The position numbers and the translations under genes were made by a program. The notes beneath the pieces are model-generated. The model ran no database searches, had not been told where the DNA came from, and saw only the letters and a program-made list of their open reading frames with translations. From contig NC_090124.1 of assembly GCF_023973825.1 (NCBI RefSeq), positions 1,543,501 through 1,607,500 on the forward strand: a DNA stretch of 64,000 nucleotides, given 5' to 3'. Position 1 is the stretch's first letter. Each line of letters opens with the position of its first letter. The DNA is from Plasmodium brasilianum. Its lineage: Eukaryota; Apicomplexa; Aconoidasida; Haemosporida; Plasmodiidae. This document shows positions 11,366 to 23,054 of this stretch, one piece after another.

Positions 11366-14300
11366 CCTGTTCCTGCTTCCTATAACCTGTGTGCATGTTT
11401 GTTAACCTCCCGTCCAGCTTATGCACATGCTCATTCATGAAAAAATTTTGATCAAAGGATTTATTTGTCATTCTATTTTCATAAAAATGCAGAATGTCAA
11501 TTTTTTTTTTTTTTTTTAAAGAGAATTGAAAAAGAGGATCCCAATATAATAATTCACATCTTACAAAAAAAAAAAGTATGTCATCAAAACAAGCAGCACA
11601 ATTATTATTTTTATAAAATTCATAATTATACAACTTTAGTAAATAGAAATATTTTATAACATTTTTAAAATTTAAAAAATAAATGTTAACATTTTCAAAT
11701 ATTTTTTTAATTGCTACCAAAAATTTATTTTTTATGTCTTTCATTTTTACTGTTTGAAAATATTTCTCTTTTTCTAATTTTTCCTTTTTCTCTTCAATTT
11801 TTGCGTGTTCACTAGCATTTCCCGCTTCTCTTTTTAGTTGCACAGTAATGTTGTGTACCTTTTTTTCTTTTTTTACCCCCTTCCTCTTATCCGATTTACC
11901 CATTCCTCTGGAACTATTCAATGATGAGGCTGGAGAAGTAGCCATATCGAGTGATGTAAGACTGGAGGAAGATTCAATCCCAGTAGACGAATCAGTTGAA
12001 TAGTTACTTGAAAATCCATCAAACATGTATTGTAAAAATGAGTTGTTAAAATGCTGATGATCAGTTACCTCATTGACAATATGTTCATTAACTAACATGA
12101 CTTCATTAACACATTCATAATTATTAATAATTTTATTACGCATTAACAACTTTAACTGATCACGTTTACTTTTTTCCTTTTTATTTATATAATATTTGGA
12201 GTTAAAAATATAATCCTTTATAAATGTAAGCTTGAACTTTTCATAATACTCTTTATACAAATACAATTTGAGATTATGATATATTAAATGAAAAGTGCTT
12301 TCCAAATTATGCAATGATATTAATGCATCTTCGACATATTTATATTTATCAAAAATAAGATTTGTTAAATTGATAACAAAATAGAAAAAAATAGTGCACG
12401 TAATTATTTCTCTTTTTTTTCTTCTACAAATAGTTGTTAGTTGGTTATGCTCATTTTGCATTGTACTCTCTAATTTTTTTACTCGACTGGACTCTTTCAT
12501 TTTAGTTTTATACTCACTAAATAATTTTTCTATATAATTATGCATTTTTATAATCTGCAGGTTGCATACTGCTTTGTTATCAAAAGCATTTTTAATTTTT
12601 TCAAATAATTTTTTATTTTCATTAATGTAAAGGTAATTACTTGTAAGATCTTCCTCAAATGAAGGAATGGCTGATACATTTAGGTCCTTCTCGATAACAC
12701 TTTTTTTTCCATTATTCGGTTTACAAGAATCGTCTTCCTTACTTACATAATTTACAATACCGTCTTTATTTATGTTCGTTTTCGTACAAGTAGCAAACTC
12801 CCCCTTTGCTACATCGAACGAGGAATCATACTTTATGTTAGTATCTTCATTCACATAAGGGTCTATCACATATTCAATATTGTCCTTCTTGTACCTCTTT
12901 ATCTCAGAAACAAGTTTCCTCCCAACAATTTTGTTAATCTTATCGTCTTCATGCTGATCATAACGACCTTCTAATTTTATATCACTATATATGGCATTAT
13001 CTATTTCTTCCTCTTCTCCTCCGTTTGACCTTAAATAATCGTAGAATAAAGTATTTATGTCTGCATCGTTATTCCCCTGTTCATATAAATTTTCTATATT
13101 TTTATTTCTACATTTTTTCAATAACAACCTTTTTTTCATTTCATTCACAGTTTCGTAATTGTAAATGTCGTCAATGTCAAAATCGTCCTCCATCGTACAC
13201 TTCGTTTGCTCATTTGTGTAAATTTTAATTTTTTCTTTTTTTTCAATACCGCAAAGAGGAGAGAGTCCACCATAGCTATCATCATAGTTGTAATCGTCGT
13301 GGTGGTAATCACCATTGTTGTTTTCTTCGTTAATGCCATAGTTGTCCTCTCCATCAAAGGGATAATAATTACTTTCGTTAATTTCCTTCTTTTTCCTTAG
13401 TATTTTCTTTTTTAATTTTATTTCTTCAATTAATTTTCTTTCTTCCTCGTTTTCCGTATCATCACCTTCGTCTTCCATGTTTATGGCGATGATTTCATCG
13501 TCAACATTTAGGGATGCATTCATCGATAGGTTCTCATAGCCAGCATCCATCACTACATTCTCACTGCTCGCACTTATGGCAGCACTTTCGAAATTTAATT
13601 TCTCTTGAGGGGGGATCACCTTTCCGTCGTTCCCTTTATGGTCTATACGATGAGGATCCTTCACATCAGTCAAGTGCACAGCCTGTTCACTCAAAATATT
13701 GTTAACCCTTTTCAAGTTAAACGTGCACTGACCATAACTGCTTCCATCTGAAGAACCAATATCAGTTCTAGATACATATCCGTCCTGTTGTACATATACA
13801 TGATGTTTTATATTGTATGAGTTAACATCATTTTCTTTGTTGATTTTTCTATATGTCTTTTTGTTATAAAAGTGCCTTTGCTTAACAGATTGTTCGAACT
13901 TTAATTTTTTTTTTTCTTCTTCATCATCTACATCATCTACATCTTCTTCATCATCTTCATCATCTACATCTTCTTCATCATCTACATCTTCTTTATCATC
14001 TACATCTTCTTTATCATCTACATCTTCTTTATCATCTACATCTTCTTTATCATCTACATCTTCTTTATCATCTACATCTTCTTTATCATCTACATCTTCT
14101 TCATCCTCTTCGTAGATGACTGGATGACCATTTGAAACATCTTCTTCATTAGAATAATTTTTATTTTTCCAATTTTGATCCGCGTTTCTCTCCAGGTTAA
14201 TACTTGTAACAACGTCTATTGTATCTCTAATCAAATCTTTCGAAACGTCTACTTGTTTAATATCTTTTTTTTTGTTTTTCTTCTTCTTAATAGTTATGTA

Positions 14301-14831
14301 ACTGTCCGTGTCTTCATCACTGTATATGTGAAAACTTGTGTTCATCTTATTTACTCTATTTGTTTCTTCCTCCTTTTTTCTTTCTCTATAATTTATCTTT
14401 TTTTTTTTTTTTGTTTTCTCTTTCTCATTTACCTCTTTTTCCATAGGATTGCCATGTTCACATAGTGTATGTTTATCTTCGCGATTCATTCCCATGTGTT
14501 CTTCCTCAGGATGCTGCTTATGGCGCTGCTCATGATAGGACTCACTCCTGTTCACATATGTAGCACCTCGCTTATCATCAAGTTTATTATTATTTTTTCC
14601 CACTTCAGCGCATATCAGCTCCAGTCCTTCCTCCCTTAGAGGTTCACGTAGAGACTTACTTGAACTTATATTATCTCTATCGTTCTGACCTTGTGCATGT
14701 ATATTTGTAGTAAATCTTTGTTCTTCCTTCGTTAACTGTCCATCTGCATTTTCCTCATTATAATTACAATTCAAATCGTCGTCTAAATTCTTCTTGGTAT
14801 TTTTCTTTCCTATTTTTCTCTTTGTAAACAT
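9978..14831 (-). CDS. GCFC domain protein, PAXBP1/GCFC2-like (putative)
   Basis: 1617 residues in a single exon from the ATG at 14831. The N-terminal half is Asp/Glu/Lys/Asn rich, begins with a basic FTKRKIGKK motif and contains a KEDVDD repeat. The C-terminal part resembles the GCFC domain of PAXBP1/GCFC2 proteins. FVRCELLYWDPLFQF matches the family pattern ending in WNPL. KSFEWYKFMDEL matches its WF.S segment. ELIGVWSPLSLKQS matches its WDPFSTTQT motif. A final helical part (MRCLKILKSIRNIVLLLND to about 10100) also fits. In other eukaryotes these proteins act in the nucleus and are linked to spliceosome disassembly or transcription. An uninterrupted 54-Gln tract and a 14-residue Asn/Asp repeat interrupt the domain. 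I am fairly sure of the gene and moderately sure of the family. Confidence 0.75.
10431..10664 (-). repeat. Coding 42-bp repeat (14-residue Asn/Asp/Gly/Ser unit)
   Basis: Five near-identical units reading DDSNGSNTDNNGNK on the coding strand, within the GCFC-like region between the WSPLS motif and the next helical block. The near-perfect nucleotide identity suggests recent expansion. Confidence 0.9.
11202..11363 (-). repeat. Poly-glutamine tract, 54 codons
   Basis: 54 consecutive CAA or CAG codons, preceded by QEQE, in the GCFC-like gene. CAA and CAG are mixed, not pure, so it is a protein-level homopolymer with partly randomised codons. The other strand reads as poly-Leu and is a shadow. Confidence 0.97.
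13921..14104 (-). repeat. Coding 18-bp acidic repeat (KEDVDD)
   Basis: About ten units of KEDVDD or EEDVDD in the N-terminal half of the GCFC-like protein. The six central copies are identical at the nucleotide level. Confidence 0.9.
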
Positions 14832-15061
14832 AATGTAAGGAAAAATACCGGCTTAGTTTCTATTTTTGTTTTTGTTTTTTAATTTATAATTTTTTTCTTT
14901 CTTCTACTTCTACTTCTGCTTCCTCTTTCTTCCCCTTTTTTCCTTTTTTCTTTTTTCCTTTTTTTTCTTTTTTCTTTTTTCTTTTTTCCTTTTTTCTTTT
15001 TCTCCTTTTTTTTCTTTTTTCCTTTTTTCTTTTTCTCCTTTTTTTCCTTTTTTCTTTTTTT

Positions 15062-15100
<39 letters not shown>

Positions 15101-15746
15101 GATATATAAAATATACAAAATGGAAAAAGATATATTATAACGAATCGTACATTTGAGTAAATGTTACTTGTTATTCCCCTCGTACATAACAAAAAATAAA
15201 AATCTCTAGGATATACATTATCCGTATGGCGAATGTACAGAACGTATAATCTTTTGATGCTTACTTCGACGGTTAATACTGCGTATGTATATAAGTGTAT
15301 GTGTATATACATACATACTTGCGTAAACATACGTATGTTTTACGCAAATGATTACCTTATTCACATAACTGCTCTCACCACAGCCACACATAAGTATCAA
15401 CATACGATATACTGCCAATGGTAATAACCATGGAAGTAATAGTGGCAATACTGTCCTATTAGCTACAACAAATTCTTTTCATTTTCCACCTTTTGCTAGT
15501 ACCATCTGCTGTTGTATATCCTCTTTTGCATATCGTTGGGCTCGTGCGACTTATCATTTTAGTGCTCTTAAAAATAAGGGAAAGAAAAAAAAAAAAATAA
15601 ATCCCTTCAATTTAAAACTATAAGATGGATAAGCATAAATTTTTCAAAAAGATAAATTCTCATAAATATATATATATATATATATATATGTACGTGATAT
15701 ATTACGTGCTTACATTAGTGCCTTAATATATTTCCTGTCGTATTCA

Positions 15747-15781
<35 letters not shown>

Positions 15782-17233
15782 GCATATTTGTATATATTTA
15801 TGTATATCATATATATTTTGCACAAATTGCAGGAATTGTATGTGTGCTTAGGAATATATGAATTTTAGTAACACGTTTCGAGTAACATACTTATTTAATT
15901 TGAACAAGTTAAGGTTCTTCGTTGGTATAATAAATATATATATTTCCCTTTTTTTCACACCGCGCTTTGCTATTATGTACATATATATATATATGTATAT
16001 ATAGCAAATGAACGACCGATTAAATGGAGTATTTCCTTCATTAAATAAAAAAGTGCTTATATCAAAAGAAATTTAGAGAAAAACAATTACCCATATTTAT
16101 TACATGATACATAAAACAATGCAATGAATGGTTGGCACAAGATTTTGTGGCACCGTTCTTTTGTGCACTTTAAAGGATAAAGAAAATATATTAGCTCGAG
16201 CTGACTGCTGCTATTCCATTTGTACCTTCACAATTACGTATGTACGATCATAGGAGTATAAGTATGAAAGTTTACAAAACAATTTTTATACGTGTATAGT
16301 GATAAATGCTTTTAAAATTATTTTCCCCCTCTACTTGTGTAGGGACCTTTTTTATTTTTTTCTATCCAAATATTTATATTTCGTTTCGAAGAATTTAAAA
16401 ATGAGGTAGTGCAAAGTTTAGGGGTTGCCCAGGTGAACCAAGAGCGGCAAGAAGTGAACCATGAACAAGGAACAAGGAAAAATGAACAGTTAACAGCTAA
16501 TAGTTAACAAATTTGTGGAGATTTTTTTTTTTTTTTTTTTACAACTCACTTTGATACATTATGAGTAAACATTTTCAGTATGCACCAACAGGAAAAAAAG
16601 AATTTGTAATATGTATCCGCATTATGTGGCAGTTAAGGTAGCTGTCACTTCAAACGTAGGGCAAAAGCATTGTACGCATGTGTATATGTATGTATGCATG
16701 TTTTTACATACATGTGCATATACACATAAATTTTTAACAAAAACAGGAGAAATACCATCTAAAAATGTACTACTTCTAACTGGAAACGTAGGGGACTTAA
16801 AATGCATATAAAAAAGAATAAACGAGAATTAAAAAAAGAAGACGATCATTAAATGTGTTGTAAAACGAGATGTTAAGAACTTTTATGTAAGTTCCACCTA
16901 TGTATATCTTTATAATTCGAACAGTCGGCATGTTACTCTTGAACGAGTAATAGCATACCTGTGCAATGTATATTTTGTCCAAAAGTATGTATAGACATGC
17001 TCTTCCAATTGCTCATGTTTCAATTCACGTACGTATACATGCAAGTATGTACAAATGTACATATTGTTTGTATATGGATACAATCTTCTTCCCCGTCGCT
17101 TACATTTTCGTGGGTTAACCTTCATAATCCACTTTTTCGTCATCTTCTTCATCTTTATCACCTTCTTCTTATTTGTATCCCCACCCCACGACTTATCAAC
17201 TTAATGGCTTAACCGATGTATCCCCTGAAAGCA
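14832..17233. other. Intergenic region between GCFC-like start and MQO end
   Basis: 2.4 kb holding the presumed GCFC-like promoter on the left and the MQO 3' region on the right. It contains a pyrimidine block (separate entry), TA microsatellites near 15668-15690 and 15981-15998, a 29-A run near 15750 and several TACATA tracts. Short frames at 15233-15424, 16611-16811 and 16961-17212 are built from ATGT/ACAT sequence. I accept no gene and see no RNA gene. Confidence 0.65.
14879..15097. repeat. Pure pyrimidine (T/C) block next to the GCFC-like start
   Basis: About 220 bp that is almost only T and C on the plus strand (TTTTTTCC/TCTTTTTTCC units, ending in a T-run over 30 long). It is therefore A/G-only on the strand of the downstream gene, and begins about 50 bp upstream of that gene's ATG at 14831. 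Confidence 0.9.
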
Positions 17234-18907
17234 TCAGAGATAATCAACGGGGTACTCACCCTGATAGAGGAACTTGTTCACTTGGTCCTTGTTTACAGTC
17301 GCATTTAACCTTTCACAAATAGTGTTCATGTCAAACTCACCATTACCTAAGCAGGTTGTAGCACCAGGGGAAGGAGTAATATTAAATATGATATTTTTAC
17401 CCGGATCAATTTTACCTTCTCCTAATATTAGCTTTCTACTTTTTTTGTTTATAAGTTGAGGTCTAACCCCTCCATAACCAACACAGTATGTCAAATCATT
17501 AATTGTTAAAGATGGTATAATTTTCCTTACATCTTTTAGAAATATATATTTATTTAATATCGGTATTTCAAACAAGAAATTTCGACAAATATACTTTAAC
17601 ATAGTCATATCTTTAAACAAATTAAAATAGACATGAAATAAATTTATATCTGGATTCCATACTTTTAAAAAATCTATTATTGTTTTTTTATTATCTCTTT
17701 CAAGTAAGGGTAAAGGTAAAGCAGTTGGACCAAATCTTGTTTTTCCATTCTCAATAATATCCGGATCGCCATGTACTGCTGCAAATGGCAATGCTGGATT
17801 TTGGATTGTATATACTTTTCCATTTAATATATTATCAGTGAAATAAAAACTGCCTGCTACTGGCATACAACTATATTCCGTTCCATAATTCATTTTTTGT
17901 GCTATAAGTAGAGAATGACCACAAGCACATACTACAACGAACCGTGCTTTTATAACTCCTTTACTTGTATATATTTTATACAGACTGTCGTTTATCTCCT
18001 CTATGTTCAGCACTTCCGTCGACAGGTTGATGGAGATGTTTTTATTGTTACTATGCCCACTTTTGCTGCTGCTACTATGACTGCTGCCGCCACTATTACT
18101 ACCTCTACCACTATTATCACTACTGTTGTAGTTAAAATTAATGCTAGCACTGCCGCTGCCGCTAGAACATAAAGCCGATTCGACAAAACTTCGCGATAAC
18201 TTCTGATAGTCGCACGTAGTCAACTCTGGTGGCATGTATAAAGCATATAGCATTTCATTTCTGAGTGTGTAATCATCCTTTAATGCTACCTTTGGCTCCA
18301 CTTCTCTTATATCTTCCTTGTTATATAATTTCATAGTTTTAAATAACTTCTTAAATATAGGATACCTGTCCTCTAAAAATTGACATTCTTTTTCCCCTAC
18401 CCCTAATACCATTTTTTGAGTTACTCTAGATATATCTTGTCTCTTTTCTTTTGGTAAATTGGATAAATAATTTCTTAACAAGTCAGCATATCTTTTTATA
18501 TATTTTGCTTTTTCAAATGTATAATTTGTTTCAATATCACCACAGTGTATTGTCTGACTGTTATTCTTTCCATGGGATGCTACTAACGCATAATCATCTC
18601 TTCTTTCTATTAAAGCTAATTTTTTTAAATTTGTAAATTTTGATAGTAAGAATAGTAATGCTGTACCAGTTACACCTCCACCTATAACCACTGTGTCATA
18701 TACATCATTATGTAATTCTTGCTCTTTCATAATATTTATTTCCATTTTTTTTTCTTCCTTCTTCTCATTTGCTGCTTTTAATGAAGAAGAACTAAATTTT
18801 CTTTTTCCTAATATTAAATTTTCACTATTTCCATAGTCATATGCAGGCCCCTCTGTGAAGTGCCCCTTCGTTTTATACCTGCTCAAAATATTTCTAAGTC
18901 TTATCAT
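17234..18907 (-). CDS. MQO: Malate:quinone oxidoreductase, mitochondrial
   Basis: FAD enzyme of the inner mitochondrial membrane that oxidises malate to oxaloacetate and passes electrons to ubiquinone, linking the TCA cycle to the respiratory chain. It is 557 residues from the ATG at 18907. The first 45 or so residues are basic and Ser-rich, as expected for a mitochondrial presequence. The dinucleotide-binding glycine motif VVIGGGVTGTALL lies at 73-85, followed by LIERRDD (binding the FAD ribose). Other family blocks seen are SHGKNNSQTIHCGDIET, MPVAGSFYFTDN, NGKTRFGPTALPLPLLER, VGYGGVRPQL and SPGATTCLGNGEFD near the C-terminus. A Ser/Gly/Asn-rich insertion at 248-290 interrupts the middle of the enzyme. 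The assignment is firm; the insertion's effect is unknown. Confidence 0.95.
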   Translation of the reverse strand: MIRLRNILSRYKTKGHFTEGPAYDYGNSENLILGKRKFSSSSLKAANEKKEEKKMEINIMKEQELHNDVYDTVVIGGGVTGTALLFLLSKFTNLKKLALIERRDDYALVASHGKNNSQTIHCGDIETNYTFEKAKYIKRYADLLRNYLSNLPKEKRQDISRVTQKMVLGVGEKECQFLEDRYPIFKKLFKTMKLYNKEDIREVEPKVALKDDYTLRNEMLYALYMPPELTTCDYQKLSRSFVESALCSSGSGSASINFNYNSSDNSGRGSNSGGSSHSSSSKSGHSNNKNISINLSTEVLNIEEINDSLYKIYTSKGVIKARFVVVCACGHSLLIAQKMNYGTEYSCMPVAGSFYFTDNILNGKVYTIQNPALPFAAVHGDPDIIENGKTRFGPTALPLPLLERDNKKTIIDFLKVWNPDINLFHVYFNLFKDMTMLKYICRNFLFEIPILNKYIFLKDVRKIIPSLTINDLTYCVGYGGVRPQLINKKSRKLILGEGKIDPGKNIIFNITPSPGATTCLGNGEFDMNTICERLNATVNKDQVNKFLYQGEYPVDYL

Positions 18908-18914
18908 CTTGCTG

Positions 18915-18954
<40 letters not shown>

Positions 18955-19069
18955 CTGTACTACGACAGCCTTTTCATATATTGAATTATATTTGCAAAAA
19001 AAAGGAAAAAGCGTGCGTGGGTATTTGCAGAATGGTGTTGCTAAAAATGTGTGCTTATCTATATGGTCT

Positions 19070-19170
19070 TTTAATTTATTTTATTCTATTTTAATTTATT
19101 TTATTCTATTTTAATTTATTTTATTCTATTTTAATTTATTTTATTCTATTTTAATTTATTTTATATTATT
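19070..19170. repeat. 20-bp tandem array (TTTAATTTATTTTATTCTAT)
   Basis: About five exact copies of the unit named, about 160 bp upstream of the MQO start codon. It ends in a T-run. Confidence 0.9.
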
Positions 19171-19345
19171 TTTTTTTTTTTTCCTAAAAAATCTCACAAT
19201 AATATATGTACACGCCTTTCCACAATAACAGCGTATTAGTAAAATTTTCGTTTTTTGTAATTGCCTGATATGATAAGCACTACCTCTAAAAGTTCAACAT
19301 TTTATGTATGCGCAAGGGTCGTGCTTGCGGAATTATGTATGTATG

Positions 19346-19504
19346 TACCTCTTTATGTGAGTACCCCTTTATGTGAGTACCTCTTTATGTGAGTACCCCT
19401 TTATGTGAGTACCTCTTTATGCGTGTACCTCTTTATGTGAGTACCCCTTTATGTGAGTACCTCTTTATGCGTGTACCTCTTTATGCGTGTACCTCTTTAT
19501 GTAT
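19346..19504. repeat. 16-bp tandem array (CCTCTTTATGTGAGTA)
   Basis: About ten copies of a 16-bp unit. CTCTTTATGTGAGTAC, CCCTTTATGTGAGTAC and CTCTTTATGCGTGTAC variants alternate, which gives a partial 32-bp higher-order period. Confidence 0.9.
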
Positions 19505-19780
19505 GGGCATATGTATGCGTATACGTATGCTATAATAGTGGCACTGTGGGACTTACGAAAATACGTGAGCTAGTAACTGAAACAAAGAAAACCTTATGAG
19601 CATGCCAAACTTGCGCAACAACAAATATTTTTTATAAATTTTTAAAATTATTAATTTTTTTTTCTTTGAGTATATATTATCCTTGTATGGCACGTGAAGA
19701 TGTAGGGGGTAAAAAATTGCGGGATGCAGAATAAAATGTGTAGAGAAAGATAAGGTGGATACGCTAATGTAATAGAACAT

Positions 19781-19896
19781 ACGTATGTATATATGTATGA
19801 ATGTACATATGTATGAATGTACATATGTATGTATGTACATATGTATGTAGGTACATATGTATGTAGGTACATATGTATGTATGTACATATGTATGT
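19781..19896. repeat. 16-bp tandem array (ATGTACATATGTATGA type)
   Basis: About seven 16-bp copies of TGTACATATGTATG followed by two variable bases. Each unit contains the palindrome CATATG. Confidence 0.85.
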
Positions 19897-21924
19897 ATGC
19901 ATGCGCCTCCGAACATGTAAGCATACATATGTTCTCTTATAATTTCCGCTTCTTACCTACTTTCAGTGTCACAATGTAATGTTTATAAACAACTTTATTT
20001 TATTTTGTTTTATCCTACTTTATTTTACTTTAATTTTATTGTTTTATTTTTTTATTTTATTACTTCATTATTATTTACTTTTTTTTTTTTTTTTTCACTG
20101 CTCCATTAAATGTTCTGCAAAATATTCCAAAAAAAAATTTAAACTGAGAAGAGGTACTTTAGCAGAAATCTTCTTTTTATCGTTAGGGGGAAACATTTGA
20201 GTAATTGTATATACATAGGTATATGCAAGAACGTGTATTTATTTGTATGTACGTATATAAGGACGTATGCATAAATGTATGCGTGAATGTATGTATGCAT
20301 GTACATGACCTCTTTACTTTTTTTCGTTTTATATTTTATTCTCTCACCGTAGCTCAAAACATGTTGTAAGGACTTCTCTAAGGTAAACTTTGCGTTATAT
20401 TTTATTATCGGAATTTTGCGCTAGTTTTCCTTACTGTATTTGGATTTTTTTTCTTTTTTTCTTTTTTTTTAAAAAAAAATAGAAGCCTACATATATTCTC
20501 TTGGCACATTTTAAAGTTGATAAATATTACTTCATACTTTTCATTCCAAGTAATAGATATTTTTTACACCATTTTTTCATCATTTTTGCTACCCTTTCTT
20601 GTGGTATATTTTGTTTTTTGTTAAACCTTCTTTTATATTTTTTGCAGTATTGAAGATTAACAAATGCAGGAAACACGGTACTGACAAATATGTATACACT
20701 TGAATAATGTATTTTGGACGGATTTCCAAAAAAAAATAGAAAAACAAGAGATACGTTTTATAAATTATAATATTTTTCGTTTTTTCGCGTCTGTCGTGTT
20801 TTTTCTTTTTATAATTAAACAAGTAATTTTTTTATTCTTTTTTTTTTTTTTTTTTTTTTTATTTTTTGAAAAATATTTCCACATCATTTATTTTGCATTC
20901 TGCCATATGTTGTTTATTCTCTCCTTGCCAGCAAATTAGAGAAAATTTGAAGGACGTACCATAAGTACATTTGTTTTGTTTTTTTTCTTATTTTATTTTT
21001 TATTTGTTTTATTTTACTTTTTTTTTTATTTATTTTTTTTCATTAAATAAAGTAAATAAGTAATTCAGTAACGGAGTTATTAACGATGTAATCTCGTCCA
21101 TATTGTTAAGCTAAATATGGAGAAAATCATATCATTTGTTATGAATATATATATTGACTTTTTAAGTTTTTAAGGAAGAACAATTGAAAGATCGGTATTT
21201 TTATGTATTTCTTATTTTTTTTATTTTTCTTATTTTTCTTATTTTATATATATTTCATATTTTTCCTCCTTATTTTACTATTTAAAACAAAAAAGAGAAA
21301 AGTACATGTTTTAAATATAACTACTCCCATCATACACTTGTCACAAGTAAAAATAAAATTTGCAAAATTTCTGAAAAAAATTTCGGCGTTCGAAATATAG
21401 GATGTGTTAAGAAAATAAGGAGATAGTGGAGCATTGAGTGAGAATAATTTATAAAAGGGTGGTATATATATATATATATGTGTGTGTGTAGATGTGTATA
21501 TATATTTATATAAACGAAAAGTAAATGCCAAAGATAAAATAAACGTAGCATATGTGATAGTATGCACTTTTCATATCCCTCTGATATGTGAAGAACAACT
21601 GATGTAACATTATTAGTATAAATTATGGTAATAACTGAAGGTGTTTATTATATATATTCCTTTTTTTCCCCTTTTATTTTGTACACCCATAAGCGTACTA
21701 TACATATATATATATGTGTATATATTTGCACATATATCATTGTCCAGATATTTTTGAATGCCCAGGCATGGCATAAAAATGATGCACACAATTCTCTATA
21801 GTGTATAAAAACAGACGAAATGAAAACAAACTTTTTAAAATTGTAAAAAGCTATCAGTTGGAAGGCACAAAGTGTAATGTAGCGAAAGGGGGAGTACTAA
21901 AGAGTCGGGAACGTAATATACACA

Positions 21925-22395
21925 TGTGTATATATATGTGTAGGTATATATATATGTGTGTATATATATATGTGTGTATATATATGTGTAGGTATATATA
22001 TATGTGTGTATATATATGTGTAGGTATATATATATGTGTGTATATATATGTGTGTATATATATGTGTAGGTATATATATATGTGTGTATATATATGTGTA
22101 GGTATATATATATGTGTGTATATATATGTGTGTATATATATGTGTAGGTATATATATATGTGTAGGTATATATATATGTGTAGGTATATATATATGTGTG
22201 TATATATATGTGTAGGTATATATATATGTGTGTATATATATGTGTAGGTATATATATATGTGTGTATATATATGTGTGTATATATATTATGTGTATATAT
22301 ATTATGTGTATATATATTATGTGTATATATATTATGTGTATATATATTATGTGTATATATATTATGTGTATATATATTATGTGTATATATGTATT
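21925..22395. repeat. TATATG(TG) array with 16-bp and then 15-bp register
   Basis: To about 22270 the sequence alternates GTATATATATATGTGT and GTATATATATGTGTAG units (16 bp each). It then switches to about eight copies of GTGTATATATATTAT (15 bp). Both strands are open over long stretches only because of the composition. Confidence 0.85.
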
Positions 22396-22858
22396 TATTT
22401 ATGTATGTATATATATATAAGTATATAACGGCGAATGCCATTCGAAATTGCACGCGCAACACAGTACTACGTAGAAGAAAAATACATAATTTAAATTAGT
22501 CTGAGATTAGATGAATAAAGGATATCATAAAAATCAGCGAGTTGACAGATTATAAATACATATAAAATAATTTTGCAGGGCATGTAACGCACATACGTAT
22601 GTGTAAATATGTATGCATTTAATATGTACATATAGATATACATATACGTATACATGTGTGTACGTGTGTATGTCAGTGTGTGTGTGTGGGTTTACGCAAA
22701 ATGAAACCGTTCTCTGGGTATGTCGCCCATTGGAATTATCCTTGCTGCTTCCAATACACAGTACTAATGTTATTTTCACAATATTAATTTTTTTTGTCCA
22801 ATCATTTTATTTCTCACATAAAACACGTTATCGCGTTTAAGTAAGCACATTTCTGAAA

Positions 22859-22895
<37 letters not shown>

Positions 22896-23054
22896 TAAAA
22901 GGCGTATGTAAAAAACACAAAAGAAAAGTTTAACTGAATGTTAAATGACGCAGAAGGGAAAAAAATAAAACAAAGCGACACATAAGAGCGTCAAAAAAAA
23001 TATATATATATATATATGCATGTATATATGTTGAGGTAAAGAAAAAAGGCAGAT

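Larger units (their letters stand above)
18908..23054. other. Intergenic region between divergent MQO and RABL3-like genes
   Basis: 4.1 kb between two start codons, so it should hold both promoters. It is dense in low-complexity DNA: TA microsatellites, four tandem arrays (separate entries), poly-T runs near 18939, 20078, 20838 and 21014, and TA tracts near 21462 and 22868. Frames up to 202 codons here are Tyr/Ile/His/Thr translations of TATATG repeats and are not genes. I see no RNA gene. Confidence 0.7.

Noticed and set aside
21854..22462. Frames of up to 202 codons on both strands (Tyr/Ile/Thr/His/Cys rich)
   Set aside because: They are direct translations of TATATGTG repeats that lack stops in several frames, with no unique sequence.
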